A stretch of 64,000 nucleotides of DNA from Chitinophaga dinghuensis (GCF_003259435.1 NZ_QLMA01000006.1:124001-188000), one strand, 5' to 3'. Counted from the stretch's first letter, positions 35,070-43,648 are shown. Notes: generated from the sequence alone by a model not told the origin. Translations and numbers: made by a program.

Positions 35070-36839
35070 ATGTATTACAGTAACGGAAACTATGAAGCGT
35101 TCGCCCGCCCAGTGAAACCTGAGAATGTAGAATTAAAATCCGCCTATCTGATTGGAGCCGGTTTGGCCTCCATGGCCGCTGCGGTATTTCTTATCCGCGA
35201 CGGACAAATGAAAGGCGATAAAATTACCATCTTCGAAGAACTGAAATTGCCAGGAGGTAGCCTGGACGGTATTTTCCAGCCACAGGAAGGATTCATCATT
35301 CGCGGAGGCCGCGAAATGGAAAATCATTTTGAATGCCTCTGGGATCTCTTTCGCTCCATACCTTCCCTGGAAATTAAAGATGCTTCTGTACTGGATGAAT
35401 TTTACTGGTTAAATAAGAAAGACCCGAATTATTCGCTGATGCGCGCCACCATGAAGCAAGGCCAGAGCGCCCGCACTGATGGAAAATTCACGCTCTCTGA
35501 CAAAGCCACTGAAGAAATCATTCAACTCTTCCTCACCGCAGAAGATCAGCTAAACGATAAACGCATCAACGAAGTGTTCACCCAGGAATTCTTTGACTCC
35601 AATTTCTGGCTCTACTGGCGCACCATGTTCGCCTTTGAAGAATGGCACAGTGCAATGGAAATGAGAAGATACATCATGCGCTTCATCCATCATATTGGCG
35701 GATTACCAGACCTGTCCGCCCTGAAGTTTACCAAATATAATCAGTATGAATCGCTGGTGCTTCCCCTGATATCCTTCCTCAAATCAAATGGCGTGAATAT
35801 TATCTACGATGCCCAGGTGAAAAACGTAGAAGTACAAACGTCTAACAATAGAAAAATTGCCCGTAAAATCATTTATGAAGAAGGCGGCACCAAAAAAGAA
35901 ATCGCCCTCACAGAAAATGACCTCGTATTTGTAACCAATGGAAGTATCACAGAATGCTCCACCTACGGCGATCAGCATAATGCAGCCATATTAGATGATT
36001 CTCCCGGCGGTAGCTGGAATCTCTGGATGAACCTGGCGAAACAGGATAAAGCTTTTGGTAATCCCATGAAGTTCTGCGGAAATATCCAGCAAACAAATTT
36101 CGTTTCCGCTACTGTCACCACACTGGATGATAAAATACCTCCCTACATAGAGAAAATCTGTCAGCGAGATCCTTTCGCCGGAAAAGTGGTGACCGGAGGA
36201 ATCGTATCTGTAAAGGATTCCAGCTGGCTGCTCAGCTGGACCTTCAACCGGCAACCGCATTTCAAATCCCAGGGAAAAAATCAACTGGTAGGCTGGATCT
36301 ACGGCCTCTTCTCCGATAAACCCGGGGATTTCATCAAAAAAACAATGAAGGAATGCAACGGCATTGAAATCGCCGCCGAATGGCTGTACCATATGGGCGT
36401 TCCGCCCGCCGATATCAATGAACTGGCCACCAACTCCGCCAATACCATCCCTTGCATGATGCCCTATGTGATGTCTTATTTCATGCCCCGGGCACTGGGC
36501 GACCGGCCACAAGTAGTGCCGGAAGGCGCCGTTAACCTGGCATTCATCGGGAATTTCGCGGAAACAGAAAGAGATACGGTATTTACCACGGAGTATTCCG
36601 TACGTACCGCCATGGAGGCCGTTTACCAGCTTCTGAATGTAGACAGGGGAGTACCGGAAGTCTTTGCATCCGCATTTGATATACGTACATTACTCAGCTC
36701 CTCAGCGCGACTCATGGACGGCAAGAAAATACTCGATATCAAAGTTCCCCTGCTGGTAAAATATATTGAGAAAAAAACTATCGATAAAAGCAAAGGTACC
36801 ATGGTGTACGAAATGCTGAAAGATGCAGGATTAATCTGA
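35070..36839 (+). CDS. ohyA: Oleate hydratase
   Basis: 589 residues from the ATG at 35070; the GTG at 34953 in frame would add about 39 poorly conserved residues. It is an FAD-binding enzyme that adds water across the cis-9 double bond of oleate, giving 10-hydroxystearate. Seen are the dinucleotide-binding motif GAGLAS (about 29-34), the active-site stretch RGGREMENHFECLWDLF with Glu82, and the family block EEWHSAMEMRRYIMRFIHHIGG near residue 190. It lets bacteria detoxify unsaturated fatty acids. A terminator follows. The adjacent lanthipeptide gene is divergent from it. Confidence 0.94.
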   Translation: MYYSNGNYEAFARPVKPENVELKSAYLIGAGLASMAAAVFLIRDGQMKGDKITIFEELKLPGGSLDGIFQPQEGFIIRGGREMENHFECLWDLFRSIPSLEIKDASVLDEFYWLNKKDPNYSLMRATMKQGQSARTDGKFTLSDKATEEIIQLFLTAEDQLNDKRINEVFTQEFFDSNFWLYWRTMFAFEEWHSAMEMRRYIMRFIHHIGGLPDLSALKFTKYNQYESLVLPLISFLKSNGVNIIYDAQVKNVEVQTSNNRKIARKIIYEEGGTKKEIALTENDLVFVTNGSITECSTYGDQHNAAILDDSPGGSWNLWMNLAKQDKAFGNPMKFCGNIQQTNFVSATVTTLDDKIPPYIEKICQRDPFAGKVVTGGIVSVKDSSWLLSWTFNRQPHFKSQGKNQLVGWIYGLFSDKPGDFIKKTMKECNGIEIAAEWLYHMGVPPADINELATNSANTIPCMMPYVMSYFMPRALGDRPQVVPEGAVNLAFIGNFAETERDTVFTTEYSVRTAMEAVYQLLNVDRGVPEVFASAFDIRTLLSSSARLMDGKKILDIKVPLLVKYIEKKTIDKSKGTMVYEMLKDAGLI

Positions 36840-36861
36840 CCGTAATAAAATTCCGTAGCAT

Positions 36862-36892
36862 GGGCCTGCGTCTTCAGCGCAGGCCCTTTTTT
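36862..36892 (+). terminator. Intrinsic terminator of ohyA
   Basis: A 9-bp stem GGGCCTGCG/CGCAGGCCC (36862-36870, 36878-36886) with a 7-base loop and six T. Confidence 0.92.
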
Positions 36893-36953
36893 CATCTGAT
36901 CATATTAGGTATCTCCTGAATAAGTAATACATTTGCCATCATAATGAATTAGA

Positions 36954-37679
36954 ATGAAAAGAATATTTTTAGCAGCCGTGATGCTGTTACCATTGACAAC
37001 GGCCCTCGCACAGGAATACCGTGAACCCAGCAAAGAAAGTGAAGAATACAATCACTACAGAAATAAGGTGACCATCCCGCCATATGGCCTTGCAAAAGTG
37101 AAAGCCCTCATTGCTGACATAAAAGATGTGGATGATGAAACCAGCGCCCTGGCCCCAAAAGTTTACAATGGCCTCAGCCTCCGCGAGAAATTCACCTATC
37201 ATATGATTCACGCGGAAACCTACGCCCAGAACTGCGATGCCATTCCCCCCATCATGGATGAACAAAAGAAAATCTTCGGTGAAATTCCCAATTCATTCAA
37301 TGATATGCAATGGAGCGAACGACAGTTCAATTGGTTCCAACAGAATGAAGACTCTGTAGTGGCGATTATCAAAGAATCCACATTGCGTAGTAAACGCCTG
37401 GGTACCAACTATAAAACCGCCATCGTAGACATGAACGCTGTCCAGATGATTCCATTCCTCCAGGAATTTTATCTGCGCGATAAAAAGGACCATGATATCC
37501 TGACCATCTTTCTGCTGTTCATGAAAAACAATAAATACCAGCCTTTCCTGTCCTCTGTAACTTATAAGAAACTATACAGCGAAAGATCCGATTATAGTTC
37601 CTTTATTGATTACAACAGTGCCAACGAAACGCTGATACTGCAACGCATCAACGATTTCTATAAAACTTACCGTAAATAA
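36954..37679 (+). CDS. Secreted protein of unknown function
   Basis: 241 residues. Signal peptide about 1-19 (cleavage after TALAQ). The mature part is helical and charged (NHYRNKVTIPPYGLAKVKALI, LSLREKFTYHMIHAETYAQNCD, SAVDMNAVQMIPFLQEFYLRDKKDHD). I do not recognise the family. It is 6 bp upstream of the formylglycine-generating-enzyme homologue, so the two are likely co-transcribed and may work together in the periplasm. Confidence 0.7.
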   Translation: MKRIFLAAVMLLPLTTALAQEYREPSKESEEYNHYRNKVTIPPYGLAKVKALIADIKDVDDETSALAPKVYNGLSLREKFTYHMIHAETYAQNCDAIPPIMDEQKKIFGEIPNSFNDMQWSERQFNWFQQNEDSVVAIIKESTLRSKRLGTNYKTAIVDMNAVQMIPFLQEFYLRDKKDHDILTIFLLFMKNNKYQPFLSSVTYKKLYSERSDYSSFIDYNSANETLILQRINDFYKTYRK

Positions 37680-37685
37680 TATCGC

Positions 37686-38510
37686 ATGAAATGGGTCTTG
37701 TTGCAGCTGCTGTTATGGATAGTGGTTTGCTGTCAGGCGCAGCAGCTGCGGCCTCCCGTTTTTAATACTGTACCAGCCGGAAAATACCAGGTAGGGGAGA
37801 AGAACTATCTCTCCAATCCCTTACGTACAGTAACGCTGGATAGTTTTCGTATATCCGTTACCGAAATTACCAATGAACAATTTGCCGCTTTCGTGGCGGC
37901 AACGGGCTATGTGACAGAAGCAGAACGAAAACACAATGCGATGGTATTTGCACCTGGCCTGGAAGAGTTCCGCTGGCTGGAAGACAGTACCGCCTGTTGG
38001 CGCTATCCCAACGGTATCAGCAGGGGAGGGATTGATGCAAAGATGAACCATCCAGTCACGACCATCAGCTTTACAGACGCTATGGCTTTCTGCCATTGGG
38101 CAGGCTACAGATTACCATCACTGGATGAATGGGAAGTCGCTTCCCGCGCTGGAAAAAGCGGAAGCCGCTTTTTCTGGGGCAACAAAAAAGAAACCATCAG
38201 TAAATACGCCAATATCTGGCATGGCCGAAACCATCTGGTAGCCGACAGCTCCGACGGTTTCATGTATACCTCGCCAGTGGCTAGTTTCAAGCCGAATCCA
38301 TGGGGATTATATGATGTGTATGGTAACGTGTTTGAATTCTGTTCCGGCAAAGCCCCGCTGGATAAGCCTGACAGTAAAATCGTTCACGCCAGGGGAGGTT
38401 CCTGGTGGTGCAGTAAAAACTCCTGCAACTATTTCAACTCTGTAAATATCGGCAATGTGAACCCACACGCCTCCTTTAGTAATCAGGGTTTCCGCGTGGT
38501 AAAGCCATGA
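37686..38510 (+). CDS. Exported formylglycine-generating-enzyme (SUMF1) homologue
   Basis: 274 residues. Signal peptide about 1-19. The FGE-sulfatase fold is seen from about 25 to the end: SFRISVTEITNEQFAAFVAATGYVTEAER, NHPVTTISFTDAMAFCHWAGYRLPSLDEWE, NPWGLYDVYGNVFEFC and the closing NQGFRVVKP. Both copper-binding active-site cysteines are present as Cys242 and Cys247 in GGSWWCSKNSCNYF, spaced as in human FGE (Cys336/Cys341); most bacterial SUMF1 paralogues lack one or both. It could convert a Cys in an exported partner to formylglycine. The six-base gap to the previous gene suggests one operon. Its end overlaps the convergent GNAT gene by 28 bases. Confidence 0.88.
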   Translation: MKWVLLQLLLWIVVCCQAQQLRPPVFNTVPAGKYQVGEKNYLSNPLRTVTLDSFRISVTEITNEQFAAFVAATGYVTEAERKHNAMVFAPGLEEFRWLEDSTACWRYPNGISRGGIDAKMNHPVTTISFTDAMAFCHWAGYRLPSLDEWEVASRAGKSGSRFFWGNKKETISKYANIWHGRNHLVADSSDGFMYTSPVASFKPNPWGLYDVYGNVFEFCSGKAPLDKPDSKIVHARGGSWWCSKNSCNYFNSVNIGNVNPHASFSNQGFRVVKP

Positions 38511-39061
38511 CCCCTGTCCCAAACCACTACATCCCAATCGCCCAGTTTATCCGTATGCGTATGAATTTTGCGGAACCCTATTTTTTCATGCGCCCGTTGT
38601 GATCTAAAATTGGTGACGGCAATTTCTGTCAGTAAAAAGTTATACCGACCTGCATATTGCTCACGGTGGTAATCATACAGCAACTGAAATACGCCTTTCC
38701 CCCTGTAATCCGGATGCACACAGATTTGTCCCATGATATAGAAATCATGCAAAGACAACGGTTTATCCGCATAAATAATGGGTTCCAACATTTGGAGCAT
38801 ATCCTGTAAAGGCTCATATACAGGCGCAGCATCGCGGGTGAGCACCAGCGCATAACCTGCTACTTTATCGCCATCTTTTACTATGATACTGGGAACTATC
38901 GCATGCAACTGCTGCAATACCGGCAGTTCATAAGACCAGGTAAGAAATCCTTCCCTTGCTTTTTCTTCCGCTGTCAAGCCTGCGGCACTATTGGCCAGAG
39001 AAAGCGCTGCAATCTGCTGCAGTTCATCATTGTTACTTACTTCAGTTGGAATGAGGTGCAT
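38483..39061 (-). CDS. GNAT-family N-acetyltransferase
   Basis: 192 residues from the ATG at 39061; a longer in-frame start 57 bases upstream is less likely because the added residues look random. It has the acetyl-CoA-binding motif A (QICVHPDYRGKGVFQLLYDY, about 120-140) and the C-terminal NFRSQRAHEKIGFRK typical of GNATs. Substrate unknown. A near-consensus -7 box TATCTTTC lies on the minus strand a little upstream. Its last 28 bases overlap the end of the FGE homologue. Confidence 0.85.
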   Translation of the reverse strand: MHLIPTEVSNNDELQQIAALSLANSAAGLTAEEKAREGFLTWSYELPVLQQLHAIVPSIIVKDGDKVAGYALVLTRDAAPVYEPLQDMLQMLEPIIYADKPLSLHDFYIMGQICVHPDYRGKGVFQLLYDYHREQYAGRYNFLLTEIAVTNFRSQRAHEKIGFRKIHTHTDKLGDWDVVVWDRGHGFTTRKP

Positions 39062-39299
39062 CACGTTTTCCGTTTTTGGGCACGAAAGATACGGATCTTT
39101 CCAGTAACAGGAATGCATAAACGTAGCTACTATTTTGAGAGAATATAACCTCCTGCCAAACTATAACCCTGATATAGATAATTAAACGATATTTGACTGC
39201 AGCATTTCCGCATCAGATATGCTGCTTATTTATGTATATGATAAGTGATAGGGAGACAGCCAGCACACGCTGTCACTACCCGCTCAAACGGCTAAGAAT

Positions 39300-39965
39300 A
39301 TGAACTGGAGCAGAAACTATGATCTTTTTATCCTTTTCGGAGACACTACAGGGAGCACTGCACCCTGGCAGCAGCAACTATGGAAAACACAGATAGCGCC
39401 TGTTTTGGACGTTATTCTAAAAGCCTCCATCCACTATAAGAAAACAGGCGTAGGTACTTTGCAGTACGTACCTAAACCTAATTCCAGCTATTTCGAACCC
39501 TACAAAACAGGAAAGCTCACCTGGAATGACAGCGGCCATGACAAATGGACACTGCACGCACATACTGGCCTCCGACGCTTTCATCACCTGGATATATGGA
39601 CTCCCTCCAGAGGCGTATGCGCCAAGCTGGAAGCGGCTCCTGACGTATATTTCAGCATCTGCAATGAACGGGATGCCTACGGCAGGAATCCTGTCGCATT
39701 TGAATGGATGGCTGTTCTGGCAATAGAAAAAGACCTGCCAATAGCAGCACAATTACAAGCCACCGAACTGGCCCATGCCATGAACGCTAAACGACTCATC
39801 TGGCGAAAACAAGGCTGGCAGCAACATGTAAAGGATGAACATTGGCATCTACCCGGAAGCATACAGGATATTATGTCCGTTAATTCCTATGGGAAAAACG
39901 GAGACTTCCACGATAGGATCTTCGCAGCAATTCATTTTGAACCTTTCTGGAAAATCCTGCTGTAA
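39300..39965 (+). CDS. Conserved-looking cytosolic protein, unknown function
   Basis: 221 residues, no signal peptide or membrane segment. Rich in Trp and His (WNDSGHDKWTLHAHTGLRRFHHLDIWTPSRG, VAFEWMAVLAIEKDLP, IHFEPFWKILL). I do not recognise a family. Codon use and length agree with a real gene. Stands alone. Confidence 0.65.
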   Translation: MNWSRNYDLFILFGDTTGSTAPWQQQLWKTQIAPVLDVILKASIHYKKTGVGTLQYVPKPNSSYFEPYKTGKLTWNDSGHDKWTLHAHTGLRRFHHLDIWTPSRGVCAKLEAAPDVYFSICNERDAYGRNPVAFEWMAVLAIEKDLPIAAQLQATELAHAMNAKRLIWRKQGWQQHVKDEHWHLPGSIQDIMSVNSYGKNGDFHDRIFAAIHFEPFWKILL

Positions 39966-40044
39966 CGCTTAATCAATGATAAATTAAGCCATCGCATGAA
40001 ACGTAAAACGGCCCCTGCGATTTCGCCGCAGCAAGACTTTCCAT

Positions 40045-40064
40045 TAACGCAGGTACCTGCGTTA
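40045..40064. repeat. 20-bp perfect palindrome
   Basis: TAACGCAGGTACCTGCGTTA is fully self-complementary. It lies in the 215-bp gap between two genes; it lacks a T run, so it is more likely a regulatory site or RNA hairpin than a terminator. The motif GCAGGTAC recurs in the 5' hairpin before the S24-like gene at 40790-40797. Confidence 0.6.
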
Positions 40065-40180
40065 GTGATGTGGTTCAACTGTAAATGTGACACCAATTGG
40101 CAAGTGTCATTTGATAAGCAATAATCTTATTTTGAATGTTAATTGAATGGTCGTATGTGCGTGCAAATCATACGACTTTC

Positions 40181-40378
40181 TCATTGCTCCGATACACCTG
40201 TTTTTGTTTCTTTTGGTGCGGGCGTTTCCATTTCCTCTTCCTCTTCTTCATCCAGAATATCAGGTTGTGCAAGTACTGCGTCCCAGAGACTGTCGCCACT
40301 TTCGTCCGGTACATGTGGCTGATTTGGATTTTGAGGGAAGGGTTTCCAATCCTTGTTAACTGTTTGGTTTGTCGTCAT
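40181..40378 (-). CDS. Small acidic protein of unknown function
   Basis: 65 residues, strongly acidic, with a run of Glu in the middle-to-late part (DILDEEEEEEMETPAP) and a Pro/Asn-rich start. A perfect -7 promoter element lies 34 bases upstream on the minus strand. No domain recognised. It could be a small regulatory or chaperone-like protein, or a peptide precursor; evidence for either is lacking. Confidence 0.6.
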   Translation of the reverse strand: MTTNQTVNKDWKPFPQNPNQPHVPDESGDSLWDAVLAQPDILDEEEEEEMETPAPKETKTGVSEQ

Positions 40379-40411
40379 AAGGATAAAATTTGATTGCTAA
40401 AAAAAGCTACC

Positions 40412-40419
40412 CAAAACTA
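40412..40419 (-). promoter_or_regulatory. -7 promoter element of the small acidic gene
   Basis: Reads TAGTTTTG on the minus strand, an exact TAnnTTTG match, 34 bases before the ATG at 40378. Confidence 0.6.
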
Positions 40420-40666
40420 ACAACTCAGTCGGTGAATAGTTGTATAGCGAACAGAGCAAACAGCATGCCGACGGGTGCTAAAGTGCCACCATTATCTTTT
40501 TCTTTTTTATCAAAAAAAATCAGATATTTGCACCTGAAAATTTTGATAGATTGTTTGTGATCCCAGTCCATACCTTCTTCTCACATTGCCTTTTCTATCG
40601 CTTTTTTTGACAACTTGTTTTAGCACATTCGCATGCGTTTACTGCATAAGTTTCCTTGTGTAAAAT

Positions 40667-40726
40667 AACATCGCGCTATTGCGAATATAACCTATTACAC
40701 TTACGTAACATCGCTGTATAGCGATT
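40667..40726 (+). promoter_or_regulatory. Duplicated operator before the S24-like gene
   Basis: Two copies of AACATCGCnnTATnGCGAnT occur at 40667-40686 and 40707-40726. Each contains inverted arms (TCGC/GCGA; the second extends to ATCGC/GCGAT) with a 6-base spacer. They are 40 bp apart from start to start, about four helical turns, consistent with one protein binding two faces of DNA upstream of the promoter. The bound protein is unknown; the S24-like product itself lacks a DNA-binding domain. Confidence 0.6.
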
Positions 40727-40832
40727 CAAAAATGAAATAAATTTTTTGCACGATATATCTCGGTGCAATGATGAATTAAACCCTGAATGCAGGTACGCGT
40801 CTCACCGTACCTACGTCAAAAAAAAAGGAACT

Positions 40833-41156
40833 ATGAACAAATTTGAACGTTTGAAATCTGATCTTGAAACCCTCGGAACCGGCCGTATGAAGGCTTTCGG
40901 ATCATCTATGCTGCCAATATTGAAAAGTGGCACACTCCTCACTTTTAAAAAGGAAACAGAATACCACATCGGCGATATTGTATTCTGTAAAGTAAAAGGC
41001 CACTACATTGATGCCCATAAAATTATCAAGCGAGACGCTGGCAAAGGCTACCTGATCGCCAATAATCATGGATTTGAAAATGGCTGGACGCGAACGATCT
41101 ACGGCAAGGTCATCCTCGGAGAGTATGAGAAAAGGATTATTTACAAAAGTGAATAA
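40833..41156 (+). CDS. S24/S26-type serine-peptidase-like protein
   Basis: 107 residues from the ATG at 40833; a longer frame start upstream lies in the leader and is rejected. It has the LexA/S24-type peptidase fold: GRMKAFGSSMLPILKSGTLL with the candidate nucleophile Ser in GSSMLP (about residue 26), and the strand YIDAHKIIKRD with a Lys in the position expected for the catalytic base. The N-terminal helix-turn-helix of phage repressors is missing, so it is not a complete repressor. The role is unknown; similar stand-alone proteins occur in lanthipeptide and other loci, but the lanthipeptide precursor here is 6 kb away. Confidence 0.75.
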   Translation: MNKFERLKSDLETLGTGRMKAFGSSMLPILKSGTLLTFKKETEYHIGDIVFCKVKGHYIDAHKIIKRDAGKGYLIANNHGFENGWTRTIYGKVILGEYEKRIIYKSE

Positions 41157-41238
41157 TCCTTTTTTATTACCCGTATACTGCGGTAATGGCGCATTACACC
41201 GCTTTTATGGCTATCTTGCACACTTATTTTTAACTACT

Positions 41239-42114
41239 ATGGATTTTGGCGCGAACTGGAAACATTACGATCAGGCTATCATTCCACTGCCACCGGATCA
41301 TCCCATCACTGCCCGCACACTCTCCGGTATTCCCGGACCCGGCACGCTGAGGATCGGCTCTTCCGGCTGGACGCGGAAAGAATATACCAATACGCTTTAT
41401 CCCAAAGGCGTCAGCACCGCTAATCAATTAACAGAATACGGCCGCATCTTTCAATGCGTGGAACTCAACGCCACCCATTACAAAATCTATTCTCCCGCAG
41501 AAGTACAGAAATGGGTAGAGAAAGTGAAAAACAAAGATTTTCTCTTTTGCCCAAAATATCCGCAATCTATTAGTCACCATAGCTCCCTCCTCAATGCCAC
41601 AGATGAAACAAACGCTTTCTTAGATGGCATCCGCGCTTTCGGCAACCAACTAGGTCCCGTGTTCCTGCAATTAGGAGAACAGTTTTCTCCCGCCCGAAAA
41701 GCCACCCTTTTCAAATACCTGGAATCCCTCCCGGAAGACATCGATTTCTTCGTGGAAGTTCGCCATGCCGATTGGTACAATAACCCAACTGAACTCAGAG
41801 AATATTTCAAAACACTCCGCGAAATGTGCATCGGCGCTGTTATCACAGATACGCCCGGCCGCCGCGATTGCCTCCATATGGGCCTCACCACTCCAGATGT
41901 TTTCCTGCGCTTCGTGACAAAAGGAAATCACCCTGCAGACCTGAAACGGCTGCTGGAATGGAAACCGCGCCTGGACGCCTGGACAGCCGCCGGACTGGAA
42001 CGCATCTTTTTCTTCCTTCACGTACATGAAGGGGAACATGAAGCCGCTTTCTACAAAGAAGTGAAAGAAGTATTTGGCATCGCAACGCAGGAAACCCAGA
42101 TGTCGCTGTTCTGA
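41239..42114 (+). CDS. DUF72-family protein
   Basis: 291 residues from the ATG at 41239. The family signature is clear: RIGSSGWTRKEYTNTLYP, YGRIFQCVELNATHYKIYSP, FLFCPKYPQSISH, GPVFLQLGEQFSPA, FFVEVRHADWYN. DUF72 proteins form a TIM-barrel-like fold and are thought to act on nucleic acids or DNA damage, but the reaction is unknown. The gene is separated from the S24-like gene by 82 bp and ends 7 bp before a convergent gene. Codon use is normal for the window. Confidence 0.92.
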   Translation: MDFGANWKHYDQAIIPLPPDHPITARTLSGIPGPGTLRIGSSGWTRKEYTNTLYPKGVSTANQLTEYGRIFQCVELNATHYKIYSPAEVQKWVEKVKNKDFLFCPKYPQSISHHSSLLNATDETNAFLDGIRAFGNQLGPVFLQLGEQFSPARKATLFKYLESLPEDIDFFVEVRHADWYNNPTELREYFKTLREMCIGAVITDTPGRRDCLHMGLTTPDVFLRFVTKGNHPADLKRLLEWKPRLDAWTAAGLERIFFFLHVHEGEHEAAFYKEVKEVFGIATQETQMSLF

Positions 42115-42121
42115 CGGAAAT

Positions 42122-42592
42122 TTATTTTCCGGGAGACACGACCATACTTTCCTCCACACAGTCCTCCATACGACGAGTATCAATCAGGTACTGGATCTTC
42201 CATACGCCGTTGATTTTTACCAGCTGGAAGGAATTAACGCCGCAATGATGGTAGCGATCATTTAGATAAAACCGATAGGGAGTCCACACACTAGCCAAAT
42301 TACCATCTATACTGATCTGCTTGTAGTAAATACGTTCATCCAGCGATCCTTTCACTTCATGGCCAATTACACTGGCAAAACGTTCTACAGATTCGGGTTT
42401 TACAGTCTGGCCTTTTCCAATGGTTTGTACTATGGCGTTGGCATGGAAACAAGAACTTAGCAGGGCGCTGTCCGAAGTTCGCATCGCGATAAAAAGCTTA
42501 TTAACAGCTGTTTTTACTTCATCTTCAGCAGATTGTGCATAGAGTTTTCCGGAAAGAATAAACAGGGTCGCCAGGATTAAACAGGTCCGCAT
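42122..42592 (-). CDS. Exported NTF2-like (SnoaL/DUF4440-type) protein
   Basis: 156 residues. Signal peptide about 1-20 (cleavage after KLYAQ). The mature part is a cone-shaped alpha+beta NTF2 fold (EVKTAVNKLFIAMRTSDSALLSSCFHANAIVQ, FYLNDRYHHCGVNSFQLVKINGVWKIQYLIDTRR). Such proteins bind small molecules or act as isomerases. No partner is evident. Confidence 0.85.
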   Translation of the reverse strand: MRTCLILATLFILSGKLYAQSAEDEVKTAVNKLFIAMRTSDSALLSSCFHANAIVQTIGKGQTVKPESVERFASVIGHEVKGSLDERIYYKQISIDGNLASVWTPYRFYLNDRYHHCGVNSFQLVKINGVWKIQYLIDTRRMEDCVEESMVVSPGK

Positions 42593-42640
42593 TTTTTTAT
42601 TGTAATTTAGGGTTTTTCTATCTTCGTTCCTAGTAAGAAT

Positions 42641-43210
42641 ATGACAGCATTAGAACAATATATCAGTAGTTACTTTGGCGTACCGGAAGAAGATGTGGCC
42701 GCCATCTCCAGCTATTTTAAACCACAGCAACTACGCAAACAGGAATACTATCTCAAAGCAGGTCAGGTATGCGATACGCTTAGCTTTCAACATTCAGGTC
42801 TGACCAGATTTTTTGTGCAACTACCGGAAAAAGAAGTGACGCAATGGATAGGTACCCCTGCCTACTTTATGACAGATTTGAATGGACTCATGTTTGGAAA
42901 ACCATCCCGCTGGAGTATACAAGCACTGGAAGACTGTGAACTGTTTACCATTCATAAAAAAGACTATCTCGCCCTCGGTGAACAAATGCCTGCCTGGCAT
43001 GAACTGGAGAAGAAGTTTATAGCCCGCTGTTTTACGTATATGGAAGACCGTGTTTTTAATCTCCTTGCCATGAGCGCTGAACAACGCTACCAGTGGCTCT
43101 TCGGGCAGCATCCTGCTTTATTCAACCAGGTGCCGCTGCAATTCCTCGCCTCTATGTTAGGCATGACACCCGAAACACTTAGCAGAATCAGAAAAAAACA
43201 ACTGATGTAA
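42641..43210 (+). CDS. Crp/Fnr-family regulator (short Bacteroidota type)
   Basis: 189 residues. N-terminal cyclic-nucleotide-binding-like beta-roll (about 10-125) without the Fe-S cysteines of FNR, and a C-terminal winged helix ending at the recognition helix (LASMLGMTPETLSRIRKK). The next gene, DUF4260, is preceded by an FNR-type box, which suggests it is the target. Effector unknown. Confidence 0.9.
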   Translation: MTALEQYISSYFGVPEEDVAAISSYFKPQQLRKQEYYLKAGQVCDTLSFQHSGLTRFFVQLPEKEVTQWIGTPAYFMTDLNGLMFGKPSRWSIQALEDCELFTIHKKDYLALGEQMPAWHELEKKFIARCFTYMEDRVFNLLAMSAEQRYQWLFGQHPALFNQVPLQFLASMLGMTPETLSRIRKKQLM

Positions 43211-43213
43211 CTT

Positions 43214-43229
43214 CTTGATTTTTGTCAAG
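43214..43229 (+). promoter_or_regulatory. FNR/Crp-type box between regulator and DUF4260 gene
   Basis: CTTGATTTTTGTCAAG contains TTGAT-N4-GTCAA (43215-43219, 43224-43228), one base from the FNR consensus TTGATnnnnATCAA, and the outer C and G extend the symmetry. It lies 47 bp before the ATG of DUF4260 and directly after the regulator gene. Confidence 0.75.
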
Positions 43230-43276
43230 AAAAGGAGCCTGTTTGCCGGATACCTTTACATCCACAAACAAGCCAA

Positions 43277-43648
43277 ATGAAAAAGACATTACAAACAGAA
43301 GAAATCCTCCTTACAGCATTATCCGTTTTCCTGATGGTTCATTTTACCCCAGGCATTTCTTTCTGGCTGTGGATTCCACTTTTCCTGCTCCCTGATTTAT
43401 CCATGCTCGGTTACCTGGCCGGCCCGCGTATAGGCGCACTTTCATATAATCTCTTTCATCACAGAGGCCTGGCTATTCTGATTGCCGCAGCAGGCTATTG
43501 GCTGAATATTCCATTGTTACTCACTGCCGGACTGTTACTCCTCGCTCACAGCTCCTTTGACCGCATGCTGGGATATGGCCTTAAATACGAAGATGATTTC
43601 AAACACACACATTTGGGAATGATTGGTCAGGCACAAGAACGGAAATAA
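43277..43648 (+). CDS. DUF4260 membrane protein
   Basis: 123 residues with about three to four hydrophobic segments. The conserved pattern FWLWIPLFLLPDLSMLGYLAGPRIGALSYNLFHHRG and the closing DRMLGYGLKYEDDFKHTHLG identify the family. The tail KHTHLG is intact. Function unknown; the adjacent regulator and FNR-type box suggest it is produced on a redox or stress cue. Confidence 0.9.
   Translation: MKKTLQTEEILLTALSVFLMVHFTPGISFWLWIPLFLLPDLSMLGYLAGPRIGALSYNLFHHRGLAILIAAAGYWLNIPLLLTAGLLLLAHSSFDRMLGYGLKYEDDFKHTHLGMIGQAQERK

Larger units (their letters stand above)
40394..40832. other. Long intergenic region before the S24-like gene
   Basis: 439 bp without a convincing gene. Contents: -7 box TAGTTTTG on the minus strand (40412-40419) serving the acidic gene; the 10-mer TGTATAGCGA (40441-40450) that recurs in an operator at 40715-40724; a weak plus-strand -7 candidate GATATTTG near 40521; a duplicated operator (40667-40726); an inverted repeat TTGCAC/GTGCAA (40746-40751, 40763-40768); and a 7-bp hairpin AGGTACG/CGTACCT (40791-40797, 40806-40812) in the presumed leader. 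Confidence 0.55.
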
